DNA of 64,000 nucleotides from contig VBWB01000012.1 of the NCBI GenBank assembly GCA_006218045.1, positions 35,675 through 99,674 of the forward strand, given 5' to 3'. A program made the translations under genes and the position numbers. How positions within the stretch are numbered: the first letter of the stretch is position 1; every line of letters begins with the position of its first letter. Under the pieces are notes generated by a model, which was not told the DNA's origin, made no database searches, and saw only the letters and a program-made list of their open reading frames with translations. The stretch comes from Stygiobacter sp. (GTDB lineage Bacteria; Pseudomonadota; Alphaproteobacteria; Rhodospirillales; Magnetospirillaceae). Shown in pieces: positions 43,375 through 51,915 of this stretch.

Positions 43375-43937
43375 TCGACCGCACCGAAATGCATGCCGGT
43401 ATCTACGGCGCCTGGCGGTTGGCCCGGCGCGATCCCGGCGGCATGGTGTGGATCAACCCGACGCCGCAAGGCATGTGGAATTCGTTCTGGGCCGCCGTTC
43501 TGGTGCTGCCCGGGGCCATGGCCCTGGAGATCCTGTCCGGCGGTTTCGGCGATGATCCCGGCTTGCGCGACGTCGCCGTCAAGCTGATCGCTTATACCAT
43601 CCGCTGGGTGTCCTATCCGCTGCTGATGGTCTATGTGGCCGACAGCCTGGGCTGTTTCGACCGCTATTGGCGCTATATCGCCGCCAATAACTGGGCCAGC
43701 GTCGTGCAAGTGGGGCTGCTGCTGCCTTTGGTGGCGGTGACGGTGCTGTCGCAGGTGCCGGCCATGCTGTTTTTGGTGCAGATCTTCGTTTTCCTGCTGC
43801 TGGTCTATCACGGCTATGTCGCCTATGTGGCCCTGGGGGTGAAGATCAGCGCCGCCATCGGCATCACCGTCATGGATTTGCTGCTGGCCTTGCTGGTGGA
43901 CAATATCGCCACCCGGGTGGCCGAGGGCACTTGGTAG
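43371..43937 (+). CDS. Hypothetical inner-membrane protein
   Basis: This 188-residue protein has about five predicted transmembrane segments (residues around 37-55, 68-90, 105-125, 126-148 and 155-175) and no charged catalytic motifs. I do not recognise a named family; a Yip1/DUF-like topology is possible. GTG at 43371 overlaps the dapE stop, so it is read as the third gene of the dapD-dapE unit. The O-methyltransferase gene begins nine bases after it. Confidence 0.75.
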   Translation: MIDRTEMHAGIYGAWRLARRDPGGMVWINPTPQGMWNSFWAAVLVLPGAMALEILSGGFGDDPGLRDVAVKLIAYTIRWVSYPLLMVYVADSLGCFDRYWRYIAANNWASVVQVGLLLPLVAVTVLSQVPAMLFLVQIFVFLLLVYHGYVAYVALGVKISAAIGITVMDLLLALLVDNIATRVAEGTW

Positions 43938-43946
43938 GGGGAACGC

Positions 43947-44597
43947 ATGGACAAGCAGACCTGGACCGCCGTCGATGAGTATTTCGCCCAGGCGCTGATG
44001 CCCGCCGACCCGGTGCTCGACGCCGCCCTGGTCGCCAGCCGTGAGGCTGGTCTGCCGGCCATCAATGTCGCTCCCAACCAGGGCAAGCTGTTGCACCTGA
44101 TGGCCCGCATGATGGGGGCGCGAAACATCCTGGAAATCGGCACCCTGGCCGCCTATTCCACTCTGTGGCTGGCCCGCGCCCTGCCCGCCGACGGGCGGCT
44201 GGTGACGCTGGAGGCCGATCCGGCCCATGCCGCCGTCGCCCGCGCCAATATCGCCCGCGCCGGTCTGGACGGGGTGGTGGATCTGCGGGTGGGCAAGGCG
44301 CTGGATACTCTGCCCACTCTGACCGGCCCGTTCGATTTCGTCTTCATCGACGCCGACAAGCCCAACAACCCCCATTATTTCGAGTGGGCGTTGAAGCTGG
44401 CCCGGCCCGGCGCGGTGATCATCGTCGACAACGTGGTGCGCGACGGCAAGGTGCTGGACGCGCAGGCCGAGGAAAAGGTCCAGGGCGTGCGCCGTCTGGC
44501 CGAGAGACTGGCCGGCGACAGCCGGGTCAGCGCCACCGCCTTGCAAACCGTCGGCGGCAAGGGCTGGGACGGCTTCATCCTGGCGGTGGTGAATTGA
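43947..44597 (+). CDS. Class I SAM O-methyltransferase (family 3, CCoAOMT-like)
   Basis: This 216-residue cytosolic enzyme has the family's SAM loop and surrounding pattern: LLHLMARMMGARNILEIGTL, VTLEADPAHAAVARANIARA, and the metal-binding VFIDADKPNNPHYFEWALKL followed by IIVDNVVRDGKV. Such enzymes methylate catechol-type hydroxyls with Mg2+. The physiological substrate is unknown. GGGGGAACGC precedes the ATG. A partial repeat element (solo terminus) lies directly after its stop. Confidence 0.92.
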   Translation: MDKQTWTAVDEYFAQALMPADPVLDAALVASREAGLPAINVAPNQGKLLHLMARMMGARNILEIGTLAAYSTLWLARALPADGRLVTLEADPAHAAVARANIARAGLDGVVDLRVGKALDTLPTLTGPFDFVFIDADKPNNPHYFEWALKLARPGAVIIVDNVVRDGKVLDAQAEEKVQGVRRLAERLAGDSRVSATALQTVGGKGWDGFILAVVN

Positions 44598-44602
44598 TCG
44601 GC

Positions 44603-44648
44603 CGGGAAAAGTACACTGAGCGCAGCGAAGGACTTTTTCACGGGTAAC
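44603..44648. mobile_element. Solo terminus of the 242-bp repeat element
   Basis: This 46-bp segment equals, on the opposite strand, the left end of the two 242-bp elements: CGGGAAAAGTACACTGAGCG then CAGCGAAGGACTTTTTCACG, followed by GGTAAC. It is only the outer part; the core is missing. The flanks GAATTGATCG (left) and GAATCATCG (right) are similar but not identical, and may be a decayed target-site duplication. Confidence 0.7.
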
Positions 44649-44651
44649 GAA

Positions 44652-45896
44652 TCATCGTTTCTGCGCCGCTTCGGCGGCGGCGAACATGGTGGTGACGAAA
44701 TCGGCGACGGTCTTCAACTCGCTGGACTGGCTGATATCGGCGGCCTTGGCCCGCTCCACCATCTTGGCGACATAATCGGGTCGTCCCGGCAGGCCGAAGG
44801 CCTTCAAGAACCGTTCCTCACCCAGCGCCCCGTGGGCGGCCATGACGAACACCGCCAATTGGTCGGTGCGGAAGCCGAGTTCGCCCACCAGCATCTTGCC
44901 GACCAGGCCGTTGACCGCACCCAAGATGCCGGTGACCCGCACCGTTTGTTCAGCATTGGGCAATAAAGCGCGGACCTTGGGGTCCAGCAGGGTCATGGTG
45001 AAGGCGTTGGCCTTCAGGCGTTTGCCGTCGGCGCTCAGGATATCGGACAGGCGGGCGCGCCGGTCCTTGTCGTCGGTCTTGACGATGTCGGCCAGCAAGG
45101 GAGCCATGCCGTCGCTGATCCGCTTGTCTGCGGTGCTGACCGGGGTGGGCTTGCCCTTGCGCCCGCTCTCCAGCACGTCGGGCAATTGATAACCGGGGCG
45201 GCCTTGGGCGGTTTCATCCACTTCGATCACCGGGGTCGGCGGCGGCGGGTTGTCGGGATCGGCGCGCAGTCGGCGGATATCCTCGGCCAGTCGGTAATCC
45301 AGCAGGCGTGGTCCCAGGCGGCGGACCATGCCGGGACTCATCAGGCAATATTCGGGGATGATCGGCACCTGCCAGTCATGGCGCAGGTAATCCTGAAAGG
45401 CCAGATACAGGATCTCGCCCCTGGTTTTCGGGCGGCTGCCGACGGATTGCGTCTCGGCCAGCGACAAAAGGGCGCGCAGCCGGGCCAGCAGGCCGCGCTG
45501 GGCCGGGCGGCGCGGGCGTTGACGCAGGGTCTTCACCGAGCCGTCCAGGCGGCTGCGGAAATGGCGTTTGGCGGCGGTGCGCACCACCATGGCCACCACC
45601 TGATCCAGGCTGCGTCCGCATTCCAGCAAGGCTTCGGCATCGTCCACCGCCACCTTGCGGCGGTCGATCAGCAGATGGCGGAACTGTTCGGGGTTGCTGC
45701 GAAAAGCCTGGAAACAGCGATCCAGCAAATCGACATCGTCGAGAATGACTTCCAGCGCGTTGCGCTTGGGCAGGTGGCGCACCTCGGGGACCAGTTCGGC
45801 CAGGACCTCGATCACCGGTCCTTGCAAGGTGGCGTTGATCTTGCGGACGACCGCCGCATGGTCGATGGCGGTCGTCGATCGCATGGTATTCCCCAT
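44652..45896 (-). CDS. Hypothetical protein, tandem paralogue 1
   Basis: This 414-residue protein is of no family I can name. It is cytosolic and helical. The N-terminal 95 residues (INATLQGPVIEVLAELVPEV, VILDDVDLLDRCFQAFRSNP, GRSLDQVVAMVVRTAAKRHF) and the C-terminal 80 (KMLVGELGFRTDQLAVFVMA) match the gene just upstream on the same strand. A central charged linker differs. ATG at 45896 or 45884 are both possible starts. The genes are a tandem duplication separated by 70 bp. Confidence 0.72.
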   Translation of the reverse strand: MGNTMRSTTAIDHAAVVRKINATLQGPVIEVLAELVPEVRHLPKRNALEVILDDVDLLDRCFQAFRSNPEQFRHLLIDRRKVAVDDAEALLECGRSLDQVVAMVVRTAAKRHFRSRLDGSVKTLRQRPRRPAQRGLLARLRALLSLAETQSVGSRPKTRGEILYLAFQDYLRHDWQVPIIPEYCLMSPGMVRRLGPRLLDYRLAEDIRRLRADPDNPPPPTPVIEVDETAQGRPGYQLPDVLESGRKGKPTPVSTADKRISDGMAPLLADIVKTDDKDRRARLSDILSADGKRLKANAFTMTLLDPKVRALLPNAEQTVRVTGILGAVNGLVGKMLVGELGFRTDQLAVFVMAAHGALGEERFLKAFGLPGRPDYVAKMVERAKAADISQSSELKTVADFVTTMFAAAEAAQKR

Positions 45897-45966
45897 AAAG
45901 CCACTGCCCTCGGCACAGGCGTATACACCTGATCATCGATAGAACGCGTTAGCAAAGTCCTAAACC

Positions 45967-47091
45967 TCAGGCCGGATCGGCACGTTTGAACAATTGGCGG
46001 ACGAATTCAGCGCACTCCCCCAGGCCCGAGGCCTGGGTCAGGCCGGCTTGGCGTGCCCGCTGGGTCAGGCGGATGACGATGGCGGCATCGGCATTGGGGC
46101 CGAAAAAGCGGGTGAAGGACTCCGCGCCGATGGTTTCATGGGCGACCAGCAGCACGGTGGCCACCTGATCCAGCCGCAGCCCCAATTCCGCCACCAGCAG
46201 CTTGGCCGCCATGGTCCCGGTCTCGCGCAGGGGCTGGCTCAGGGGCTGATTCGCCGGGCGCGGGCGCAATTGGGCGCGCAAATCCGGTTTTTGCAGCACC
46301 TTGGCGAAGGCCTCGATCTTCAGGCCGCCGCCGGGGGCCAGGATGTCGGACAGCCGGGCGCGTTCGTCGCGGCGCGGGCCGGGGTCGCGGGCGGCCCGCT
46401 GTTGTTCGGGGGTTTCAAACAGCTTGGCCGCTTCCTCGGGGTCGTCGACCACCTTGCGCAACTGCGCGATATCCTTGAGCTCCAGCAGCTTTTCCCCTAG
46501 CGAGCGGGCCAAGTTGGGCGACATCTCGGCATAGGTGGGGACCAACGGCACCTGCCATTCATGCAGCAGGTGGACCTTGAGCGCGTCGTACAATTCCTCG
46601 GCCCGCCCGCGCAAGGCGGTGGCGTGCAGGCTGGTGGGCGGCGGGGGGGCGGTGAACAATTTGGTCAGCCGCTGGTGCAGGCGCTGATGCGCAGCCGAGG
46701 CCTTGGCAGCGTGCGGCGCGTGGCGGCGGCGGAAATGGCGTTTGGCGGCGGTGCGGACGATCATCGCCACCACCTGTTCCAGCGACCGGCCACAGGCCAA
46801 TTGGGTGGAATCATCGCTGACCGGGCGTTGCGCCGCATCGACCAGGATGGATTGGAACTTGTCGCGTCTGGCCCGGAACACCTGGAAGCAACGATCCAGC
46901 AAGCCGATATCATCCAGCGTCCGCTCATAGGCGCGGTCCGCCGGCAGCTTCTTCAACTCGGGCAGGAATTGGCACAAGACGGCCAGCACCGACCCCTGCA
47001 AGGCCTCGTTGACCTGCCTGACGGCATTGCCGCCGGCTCCCGCGATCTCGCCTGACACCATCGGCACCCGGACCTTTCCCGACGCGCCCAT
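45967..47091 (-). CDS. Hypothetical protein, tandem paralogue 2
   Basis: This 374-residue protein shares with the next gene the segments VNEALQGSVLAVLCQFLPEL, TLDDIGLLDRCFQVFRARRD, RSLEQVVAMIVRTAAKRHFR and LLVAELGLRLDQVATVLLVA, at rough positions 20-115 and 285-320. It has no signal or membrane segment. Its His/Arg-rich segment RRRHAPH lies near residue 125. The conserved halves and diverged linkers suggest paralogues that bind related partners. Function is unknown. Confidence 0.72.
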   Translation of the reverse strand: MGASGKVRVPMVSGEIAGAGGNAVRQVNEALQGSVLAVLCQFLPELKKLPADRAYERTLDDIGLLDRCFQVFRARRDKFQSILVDAAQRPVSDDSTQLACGRSLEQVVAMIVRTAAKRHFRRRHAPHAAKASAAHQRLHQRLTKLFTAPPPPTSLHATALRGRAEELYDALKVHLLHEWQVPLVPTYAEMSPNLARSLGEKLLELKDIAQLRKVVDDPEEAAKLFETPEQQRAARDPGPRRDERARLSDILAPGGGLKIEAFAKVLQKPDLRAQLRPRPANQPLSQPLRETGTMAAKLLVAELGLRLDQVATVLLVAHETIGAESFTRFFGPNADAAIVIRLTQRARQAGLTQASGLGECAEFVRQLFKRADPA

Positions 47092-47184
47092 CCCCCAAGC
47101 CTGACGACATTATGGATTTGCGTCTCGGCTCAATGATTAGGGCGGCCAATGGAGGGGGGATGTCAACAGGTCGTAAACGAAATC

Positions 47185-47982
47185 CTACTCATAGGGGGGG
47201 TAGTGCCACCCTTTCGGGGAGGCGGTGAAGATCTCGCAGCCGTTGACGGTGACGCCGATGGAATGCTCGAACTGGGCCGACAGCGACTTGTCCTTGGTCA
47301 CCGCCGTCCAGCCATCGGCCAGGATCTTGGTTTCATAGCGTCCGGCATTGATCATCGGTTCGATGGTGAAGAACATGCCTTCCTCCAGCACCATGCCCTG
47401 GCCGGGTTTGCCGAAATGCATGACGTTGGGCGGCTCATGGAAGATGCGGCCCAGGCCGTGGCCGCAGAAATCGCGGACGACGGAAAAGCGGTGCTTTTCG
47501 GCGAAGCTTTGGATAGCCCAGCCGATATCGCCCAAGGTGGCGCCGGGCTTGACCACCTCGATGCCGCGCATCAGCGCCTCGTAGGTCACTTCCACCAGCT
47601 TGCGCGCCTTGATGCCCACCTTGCCGACGTAATACATGCGGCTGGAATCGCCGTGCCAGCCGTCGAAGATGGGGGTGACGTCGATATTGACGATGTCGCC
47701 GTCCAGCAGAACCTTGTCACCGGGAATGCCGTGGCAGACCACATGGTTGACCGAGGTACAGATGGATTTGGGAAAGCCGCGATAATTGTAAGGGGCCGAG
47801 ATGCCGCCGTTTTCAATGATGAAGCGGGCGCACAGCTGGTCCAGCTCAGAGGTGGTCACGCCGGGCTGAACATAAGGGGTGATATAGTCCAAGGTCTCGG
47901 CGGCCAGACGACCGGCCTTGTGCATGGCTTGGAAATCGGCGGGTCCGTGCAGGGTCACCCGGTTGGTATCGCGGTCGCTCAA
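47185..47982 (-). CDS. map: Methionine aminopeptidase, type I
   Basis: Map removes the initiator methionine from nascent proteins. The 265-residue protein shows all five metal ligands of the pita-bread fold in context: NIDVTPIFDGWHGDSSRMYY (two Asp), GHGLGRIFHEPP (His), FFTIEPM (Glu) and SAQFEHSIGVT (Glu). Length is normal for type Ia with no zinc-finger extension. A 242-bp mobile-like element sits 17 bp upstream of its start, where the promoter should lie, so the element may supply or disturb the signals of this gene. Confidence 0.97.
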   Translation of the reverse strand: MSDRDTNRVTLHGPADFQAMHKAGRLAAETLDYITPYVQPGVTTSELDQLCARFIIENGGISAPYNYRGFPKSICTSVNHVVCHGIPGDKVLLDGDIVNIDVTPIFDGWHGDSSRMYYVGKVGIKARKLVEVTYEALMRGIEVVKPGATLGDIGWAIQSFAEKHRFSVVRDFCGHGLGRIFHEPPNVMHFGKPGQGMVLEEGMFFTIEPMINAGRYETKILADGWTAVTKDKSLSAQFEHSIGVTVNGCEIFTASPKGWHYPPYE

Positions 47983-47999
47983 GTCGTCGTCCTCATTCG

Positions 48000-48241
48000 T
48001 TGTTCGTGAAAAAGTCCTTCGCTGCGCTCAGTGTACTTTTCCCCGTTGATTTAAAAGGAGAAAAACAGGCTTGGGGCGGCCCTGCGCCTATTTTTCGCTT
48101 TTACGTTTTACCGCCTTTGCTTGGCAAAGGCGGGAGACAAGGCCGAAACCCGCGCGGAAAGCTTGCTTGAGCACGGGTTTTCCCCCTCCGAATCGGGGGA
48201 AAGTACACCGAGGCGAAGCCGAGGGACTTTTCCCCGGGCGA
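48000..48241. mobile_element. 242-bp MITE-like element, copy B
   Basis: Imperfect terminal inverted repeats of about 42 bp run inward from CGTGAAAAAGTCC (48005) and from the complement of the right end near 48240. Inside are three stem-loops conserved with copy C: an AAAA(C/T)AGG/CCTATTTT stem, CCGCCTTTGC/GCAAAGGCGG, and AAACCCG/CGGGTTT. CTCATTCG flanks it as an 8-bp direct repeat (47992-47999 and 48242-48249). It holds no convincing gene and no transposase. It lies between map and the end of sfsA. Confidence 0.82.
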
Positions 48242-48242
48242 C

Positions 48243-48941
48243 TCATTCGGCAATGGGTAGCATCGGGCCGATATGGATGCCGTCCAGGCTCATATGGCAT
48301 GTATGACACAGGGCTTCCACCCCATCCTTGCGCGCCGCGGCCAGACCGGCGGCATAGGTCGGGTCGATATGGGCGGCGGGGCGAAAGCCGGTGCAATCCT
48401 GGCGCTGCACCAGATACAGCATCACCGCGCGGGCGCCCTGGGCGACCATGGCGCGCAATTCGGTCAGGTGCTTGGCCCCGCGCACGGTGACCGCGTCGGG
48501 AAACTCGGCCCAATCGCCGCGCTTCAAGTGCACGTTCTTGACCTCGACATAGCAGGGTGGGCGGTCGTCCGCTTCCAGCAGCAGATCGATGCGGGAATTG
48601 ACGCCGTATTTCACCTCGCGCCGGATATTGGTATAGCCGGTCAGTTGGGCGATGGCGCCATCCCGGATGGCTTCCTCGGCGATGGCGTTGGGATGTGCGG
48701 TGTTGACACCGACCAGATGGCCGTCGACGCGCACCAATTCCCATGAATATTTCAGCTTGCGATCGGGGTTGGCGGCGGGCGACAGCCACACCTCCATTCC
48801 CGGATCGGCGGTGCCCAGCATGGCGCCGGAATTGGCCAGATGGGCGGTGACCACCTGACCGTCATCCAAGCTGATATCGGCGATGAAGCGCTTGTAGCGC
48901 TTGATCAGGGTGCCGCGGATCAGGGGGGCGTGGAACTTCAT
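48243..48941 (-). CDS. sfsA: Sugar fermentation stimulation protein homologue (DNA-binding nuclease-like)
   Basis: This 232-residue protein matches SfsA: MKFHAPLIRGTLIKRYKRF, AHLANSGAMLGTADPG, LLEADDRPPCYVEVKNVHLK and GARAVMLYLVQRQDCTGFRP. The EVKN segment belongs to a PD-(D/E)xK nuclease-like core. In E. coli SfsA was linked to mal gene expression; its true role is unclear. The start at 48941 follows GGAGTGAGG. It lies two bases past the methyltransferase stop. Its stop codon is part of the direct repeat bordering the 242-bp element. Confidence 0.94.
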   Translation of the reverse strand: MKFHAPLIRGTLIKRYKRFIADISLDDGQVVTAHLANSGAMLGTADPGMEVWLSPAANPDRKLKYSWELVRVDGHLVGVNTAHPNAIAEEAIRDGAIAQLTGYTNIRREVKYGVNSRIDLLLEADDRPPCYVEVKNVHLKRGDWAEFPDAVTVRGAKHLTELRAMVAQGARAVMLYLVQRQDCTGFRPAAHIDPTYAAGLAAARKDGVEALCHTCHMSLDGIHIGPMLPIAE

Positions 48942-48943
48942 CC

Positions 48944-49855
48944 TCACTCCTTGACCGGGGCGAGGACACCGCAGCCGCCGTTCAGCACATCGGCCAACGG
49001 CACATGGCCGGAACCGGGGGGCAGCGGCTGCGGCTGGCTGGGATGGGGTTTCCAGCCGGTCAGGGTGACGACATGGAAATCCACCGGAAAGCGCCCGTCG
49101 GCATCGGCGAATTTCTGCTGGTACAGGTTGAGCGCGTGCAGCAAGGTGGCGCGCCGGCTCAGGCTCTTGCGCCGTTCGACCACCGCGTTGGCTTCGCCCA
49201 TGCCGCGCAGATCGGCCAGCAGCCGCATGGGATCGCCATAGGACACCGAGACCTGATCGGCATCGGCCACCGGCAGGGCGAAGCCGGCCCGTTGCAGCAG
49301 GCGCCCCATGTCGCGGATGTCGGCCATGGGCGACACCCGTGGGCTGATGCCGCCTTCTTCCGCCAGTTCGGCCTGTTGCAGGCAGTGACGCAGATCGGCC
49401 AGGGTCTCGCCGCCCAGCATGGCGGCCAGGAACAGCCCGTCGGGCTTCAATACCCGCCTGATCTGCACCAGGGCGCCGGGCAGGTCGTTGACCCAGTGCA
49501 GCGACAGGCAGGACAGCACCAGATCGAAGGAATCGTCGGCAAAGGGCAGCCATTCCTCGTCGGCGGCGAGCGTGGCGTGGTCGTTGCCCGCCGCCTTGGT
49601 CGCCATGGCCGGTGACAGGTCACATTGCACCAGGGCGTTGATGCCACCGCGCCCATTCAGGGTGTCGGCCATCTCGCCGGTGTGACAGCCCAGGTCCAGG
49701 GCCAGGGGAAAACCGCGGGTAACGTCGCTCAGGCGGTCGGCCAGCCGCTCGGCCACCTCGCGCACCAGGAAGTCGTGGGCGGCGAAGTTGCTGGCGGCGC
49801 GGTCGCGGTGCTTGCGCAAGGTGGCGCGGTCGAAGATGCTGACGGGATCGGTCAT
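48944..49855 (-). CDS. Class I SAM methyltransferase, NDUFAF5-like
   Basis: This 303-residue protein has a SAM-binding LALDLGCHTGEMADTLNGRG loop, then LSCLSLHWVNDLPGALVQIR and VLKPDGLFLAAMLGGETLAD, and a long C-terminal segment ending FHVVTLTGWKPHPSQPQPLP. That pattern matches the alphaproteobacterial relatives of NDUFAF5, a mitochondrial complex I assembly factor; BioC-like enzymes are a second option. The ATG at 49855 gives a normal start MTDPVSIFDRATLRKHRDRA. It is divergent from comF and coupled to sfsA. Confidence 0.88.
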   Translation of the reverse strand: MTDPVSIFDRATLRKHRDRAASNFAAHDFLVREVAERLADRLSDVTRGFPLALDLGCHTGEMADTLNGRGGINALVQCDLSPAMATKAAGNDHATLAADEEWLPFADDSFDLVLSCLSLHWVNDLPGALVQIRRVLKPDGLFLAAMLGGETLADLRHCLQQAELAEEGGISPRVSPMADIRDMGRLLQRAGFALPVADADQVSVSYGDPMRLLADLRGMGEANAVVERRKSLSRRATLLHALNLYQQKFADADGRFPVDFHVVTLTGWKPHPSQPQPLPPGSGHVPLADVLNGGCGVLAPVKE

Positions 49856-49899
49856 GCCTCTTCTATGGCATGGTCCGGGGGGAGGGGGGAAGAGGGCAG

Positions 49900-50634
49900 A
49901 TGACAGGCATACGCCATTGGGGGCGCAAGCTGCTGGATGCGGTGCTGCCGCCGCTTTGCCTCGGCTGCGGCGCCATCGTCGCCGAGCCCGGTGCCCTGTG
50001 CGGCCAATGCTGGAGCGGTTTGCGCCTGATCGCCGCCCCCTATTGCCCGGTCTGCGGCCAGCCCTTCGACACCGATCCCGGCGGGGCCGACATGATTTGC
50101 GGCCGCTGTCTGGCCGAGCCGCCGCCGTGGAGCCGGGCACGGGCGGTGTTTTGCTATGACGACGCGTCGAAACCGCTGATCCTGCGTTTCAAGCATGCCG
50201 ACCGGCTTGAGGGCGCTCCCGCCTTCGGTCGCTGGCTGGCCCGTGCCGGGGCCGATCTGCTGACCGATTGCCAGCTGATCGTGCCGGTGCCGCTCAACCG
50301 CTGGAAATTGCTGGCCCGACGCTATAATCAGGCGGCCTTGCTGGCCCAGGCCCTGGGGCGGGAAAGCAAGGTGACGGTGGCCGCCGACGGCCTGCTGCGC
50401 CTGCGCCGCACGCCGCCGCAGGGGCATTTCAGTCGTCAGGAACGCCAAAGCAATGTGCGCGGCGCCTTTGCCCCCCATCCGCGCCTGGAGGTGAGCGGCC
50501 GGAATGTGCTGCTGGTGGATGACGTCCTGACCACCGGGGCGACCTTGGGCGAATGCACCCGCCTGCTGCTGCGCCAGGGCGCCGCCCGCGTCGATGTGCT
50601 GACCTTGGGCCGTGTGCTGTTGTCGCCGGCCTGA
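49900..50634 (+). CDS. comF: ComF-family phosphoribosyltransferase-like protein
   Basis: This 244-residue protein has an N-terminal cysteine-rich zinc part (CLGCGAIVAEPGALCGQCW and YCPVCGQPF ... CGRC) and a PRTase-type domain with the PRPP loop VLLVDDVLTTGATLGE. ComF proteins act in DNA uptake in competent bacteria and are also widespread elsewhere, so natural competence is not proven by it. The ATG at 49900 is chosen for its AGAGGGCAG ribosome site. grxC begins 40 bp after its stop. Confidence 0.93.
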   Translation: MTGIRHWGRKLLDAVLPPLCLGCGAIVAEPGALCGQCWSGLRLIAAPYCPVCGQPFDTDPGGADMICGRCLAEPPPWSRARAVFCYDDASKPLILRFKHADRLEGAPAFGRWLARAGADLLTDCQLIVPVPLNRWKLLARRYNQAALLAQALGRESKVTVAADGLLRLRRTPPQGHFSRQERQSNVRGAFAPHPRLEVSGRNVLLVDDVLTTGATLGECTRLLLRQGAARVDVLTLGRVLLSPA

Positions 50635-50674
50635 GGCTTGCTATATTAGGGGGATCGTGCAGACGGAGTATTTC

Positions 50675-50941
50675 ATGGCCCAGGTTGAAATCTACACCAC
50701 CCAGACCTGCCCCTATTGCATCCGCGCCAAGCGGCTGCTGACCGCCAAAGGGGTGGCGTTTCAGGAATACGACGTCTCCAACGACCCGGATTTGCGCGCC
50801 GCCATGACCGCGCGCGCCCATGGCGGGCGCACCGTGCCGCAGATCTTCATCAATGGCGAATATGTGGGCGGCTGCGACGACCTGCATTCGCTCGACGGCG
50901 CCGGCGAACTGGATGTCCTGCTGGCGACGGAGCCCGCGTGA
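50675..50941 (+). CDS. grxC: Glutaredoxin 3
   Basis: This 88-residue thiol-disulfide oxidoreductase has the dithiol active site TCPYC near the N-terminus, the cis-proline in GGRTVPQIFINGEYVGG and the GGCDDLHSLDGAGELD glutathione-binding end. The ATG at 50675 gives the family-like start MAQVEIYTTQTCPYCIRAKR. The stop overlaps the next gene's ATG, a common grxC-nitrilase coupling in alphaproteobacteria. Confidence 0.97.
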   Translation: MAQVEIYTTQTCPYCIRAKRLLTAKGVAFQEYDVSNDPDLRAAMTARAHGGRTVPQIFINGEYVGGCDDLHSLDGAGELDVLLATEPA

Positions 50942-51777
50942 TGATCGGCGACACCTTCAAGGCCGCCTGCCTACAGGTCAATGCCGGCACCGACATGACC
51001 CAGAACATCGATGCCGCCGCCCGGCTGGCGGTGGAAGCCCGCGCCGCCGGGGCCGAGTTGATCCTGATGCCGGAAAACGTCGCCATGATGGAATGGGGGC
51101 GCACCAACATCGTCATGAAGGCGCAGGCCGAGGCCGAGCATCAGGCCCTGGCCGCCTTCCGCGAAATCGCCAAGGAACTGGGCTGCTTCCTGCATACCGG
51201 CACCTTGCATGTGCTGCTCGACGGCGGCATGGTCGCCAATCGCTCGTATGTCATCGACAGGAACGGACTGATCCTGGGCCGTTACGACAAGATCCATATG
51301 TTCGATGTCGATCTGGGCGGCGGCGAAAGCTATCGCGAATCGGCCACCTTCACCCCCGGTGACCGCGCCACCATGGTGCGGCTGCCCTGGGGCCGGCTGG
51401 GGCTGTCGGTATGCTATGATCTGCGCTTTCCGCATCTTTACCGCGCCTATGCCAATGCCGGCGCCCATTTCCTGGCGGTGCCGGCAGCCTTCACCCGCAC
51501 CACCGGGCGGGCGCATTGGCATGTGCTGCTGCGGGCGCGGGCGATCGAGACCGGCTGCTATGTCTTCGCCCCGGCGCAATGCGGCACCCATGCCAACAAC
51601 CGCGAAACCTATGGTCACGCCCTGATCGTGTCGCCGTGGGGGGAAATCCTGGCCGATGGTCTGGAACAGCCCGGTTTCGTCATGGCCGAGATCGATGTGC
51701 GCAAGGTCGACGATGCCCGCAAGAAGATCCCCTGCCTGGATCACGACCGCGCCTTCATCGCCCCGGTCAGGGATTAG
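50941..51777 (+). CDS. Carbon-nitrogen hydrolase (Nit1/nitrilase family)
   Basis: This 278-residue enzyme shows the Glu-Lys-Cys triad: MPENVAMM (Glu), GRYDKIHMFDVDL (Lys) and GLSVCYDLRFPHLYRAYA (Cys). The FDVDL and RESATFTPGD segments are typical of Nit1-type amidases, whose known activity is clearing deaminated glutathione, so the neighbour grxC fits. The exact substrate is inferred. It overlaps grxC by one base (TGATG). A GC-rich gap with short inverted repeats follows and shows no gene. Confidence 0.93.
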   Translation: MIGDTFKAACLQVNAGTDMTQNIDAAARLAVEARAAGAELILMPENVAMMEWGRTNIVMKAQAEAEHQALAAFREIAKELGCFLHTGTLHVLLDGGMVANRSYVIDRNGLILGRYDKIHMFDVDLGGGESYRESATFTPGDRATMVRLPWGRLGLSVCYDLRFPHLYRAYANAGAHFLAVPAAFTRTTGRAHWHVLLRARAIETGCYVFAPAQCGTHANNRETYGHALIVSPWGEILADGLEQPGFVMAEIDVRKVDDARKKIPCLDHDRAFIAPVRD

Positions 51778-51915
51778 AGCGCCGCGCCCTCGGCGCTCCT
51801 GTGCCCATTGTGCGCTTCGCGCACGTCTCCGACTCGCGGGCGCGGCCAAGCCCGCGGAGGCGGGCGCCCGGCGAGGGAAAATAATGAAGCTTAGGCCGTC
51901 TGCACATTTTGGGCA

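Noticed and set aside
48071-48490. Short frames inside the 242-bp elements (for example 48071 and 61883) with shared translations ending NRGKVHRGEA
   Set aside because: The shared text follows the repeat DNA, including hairpins and terminal repeats. There is no ribosome site, and the frame in copy B runs into sfsA antisense. Treated as non-coding.
50941-51777. A plain nitrilase acting on nitriles
   Set aside because: The motifs and the grxC link fit the Nit1/amidase branch better. Nitrile activity cannot be supported.
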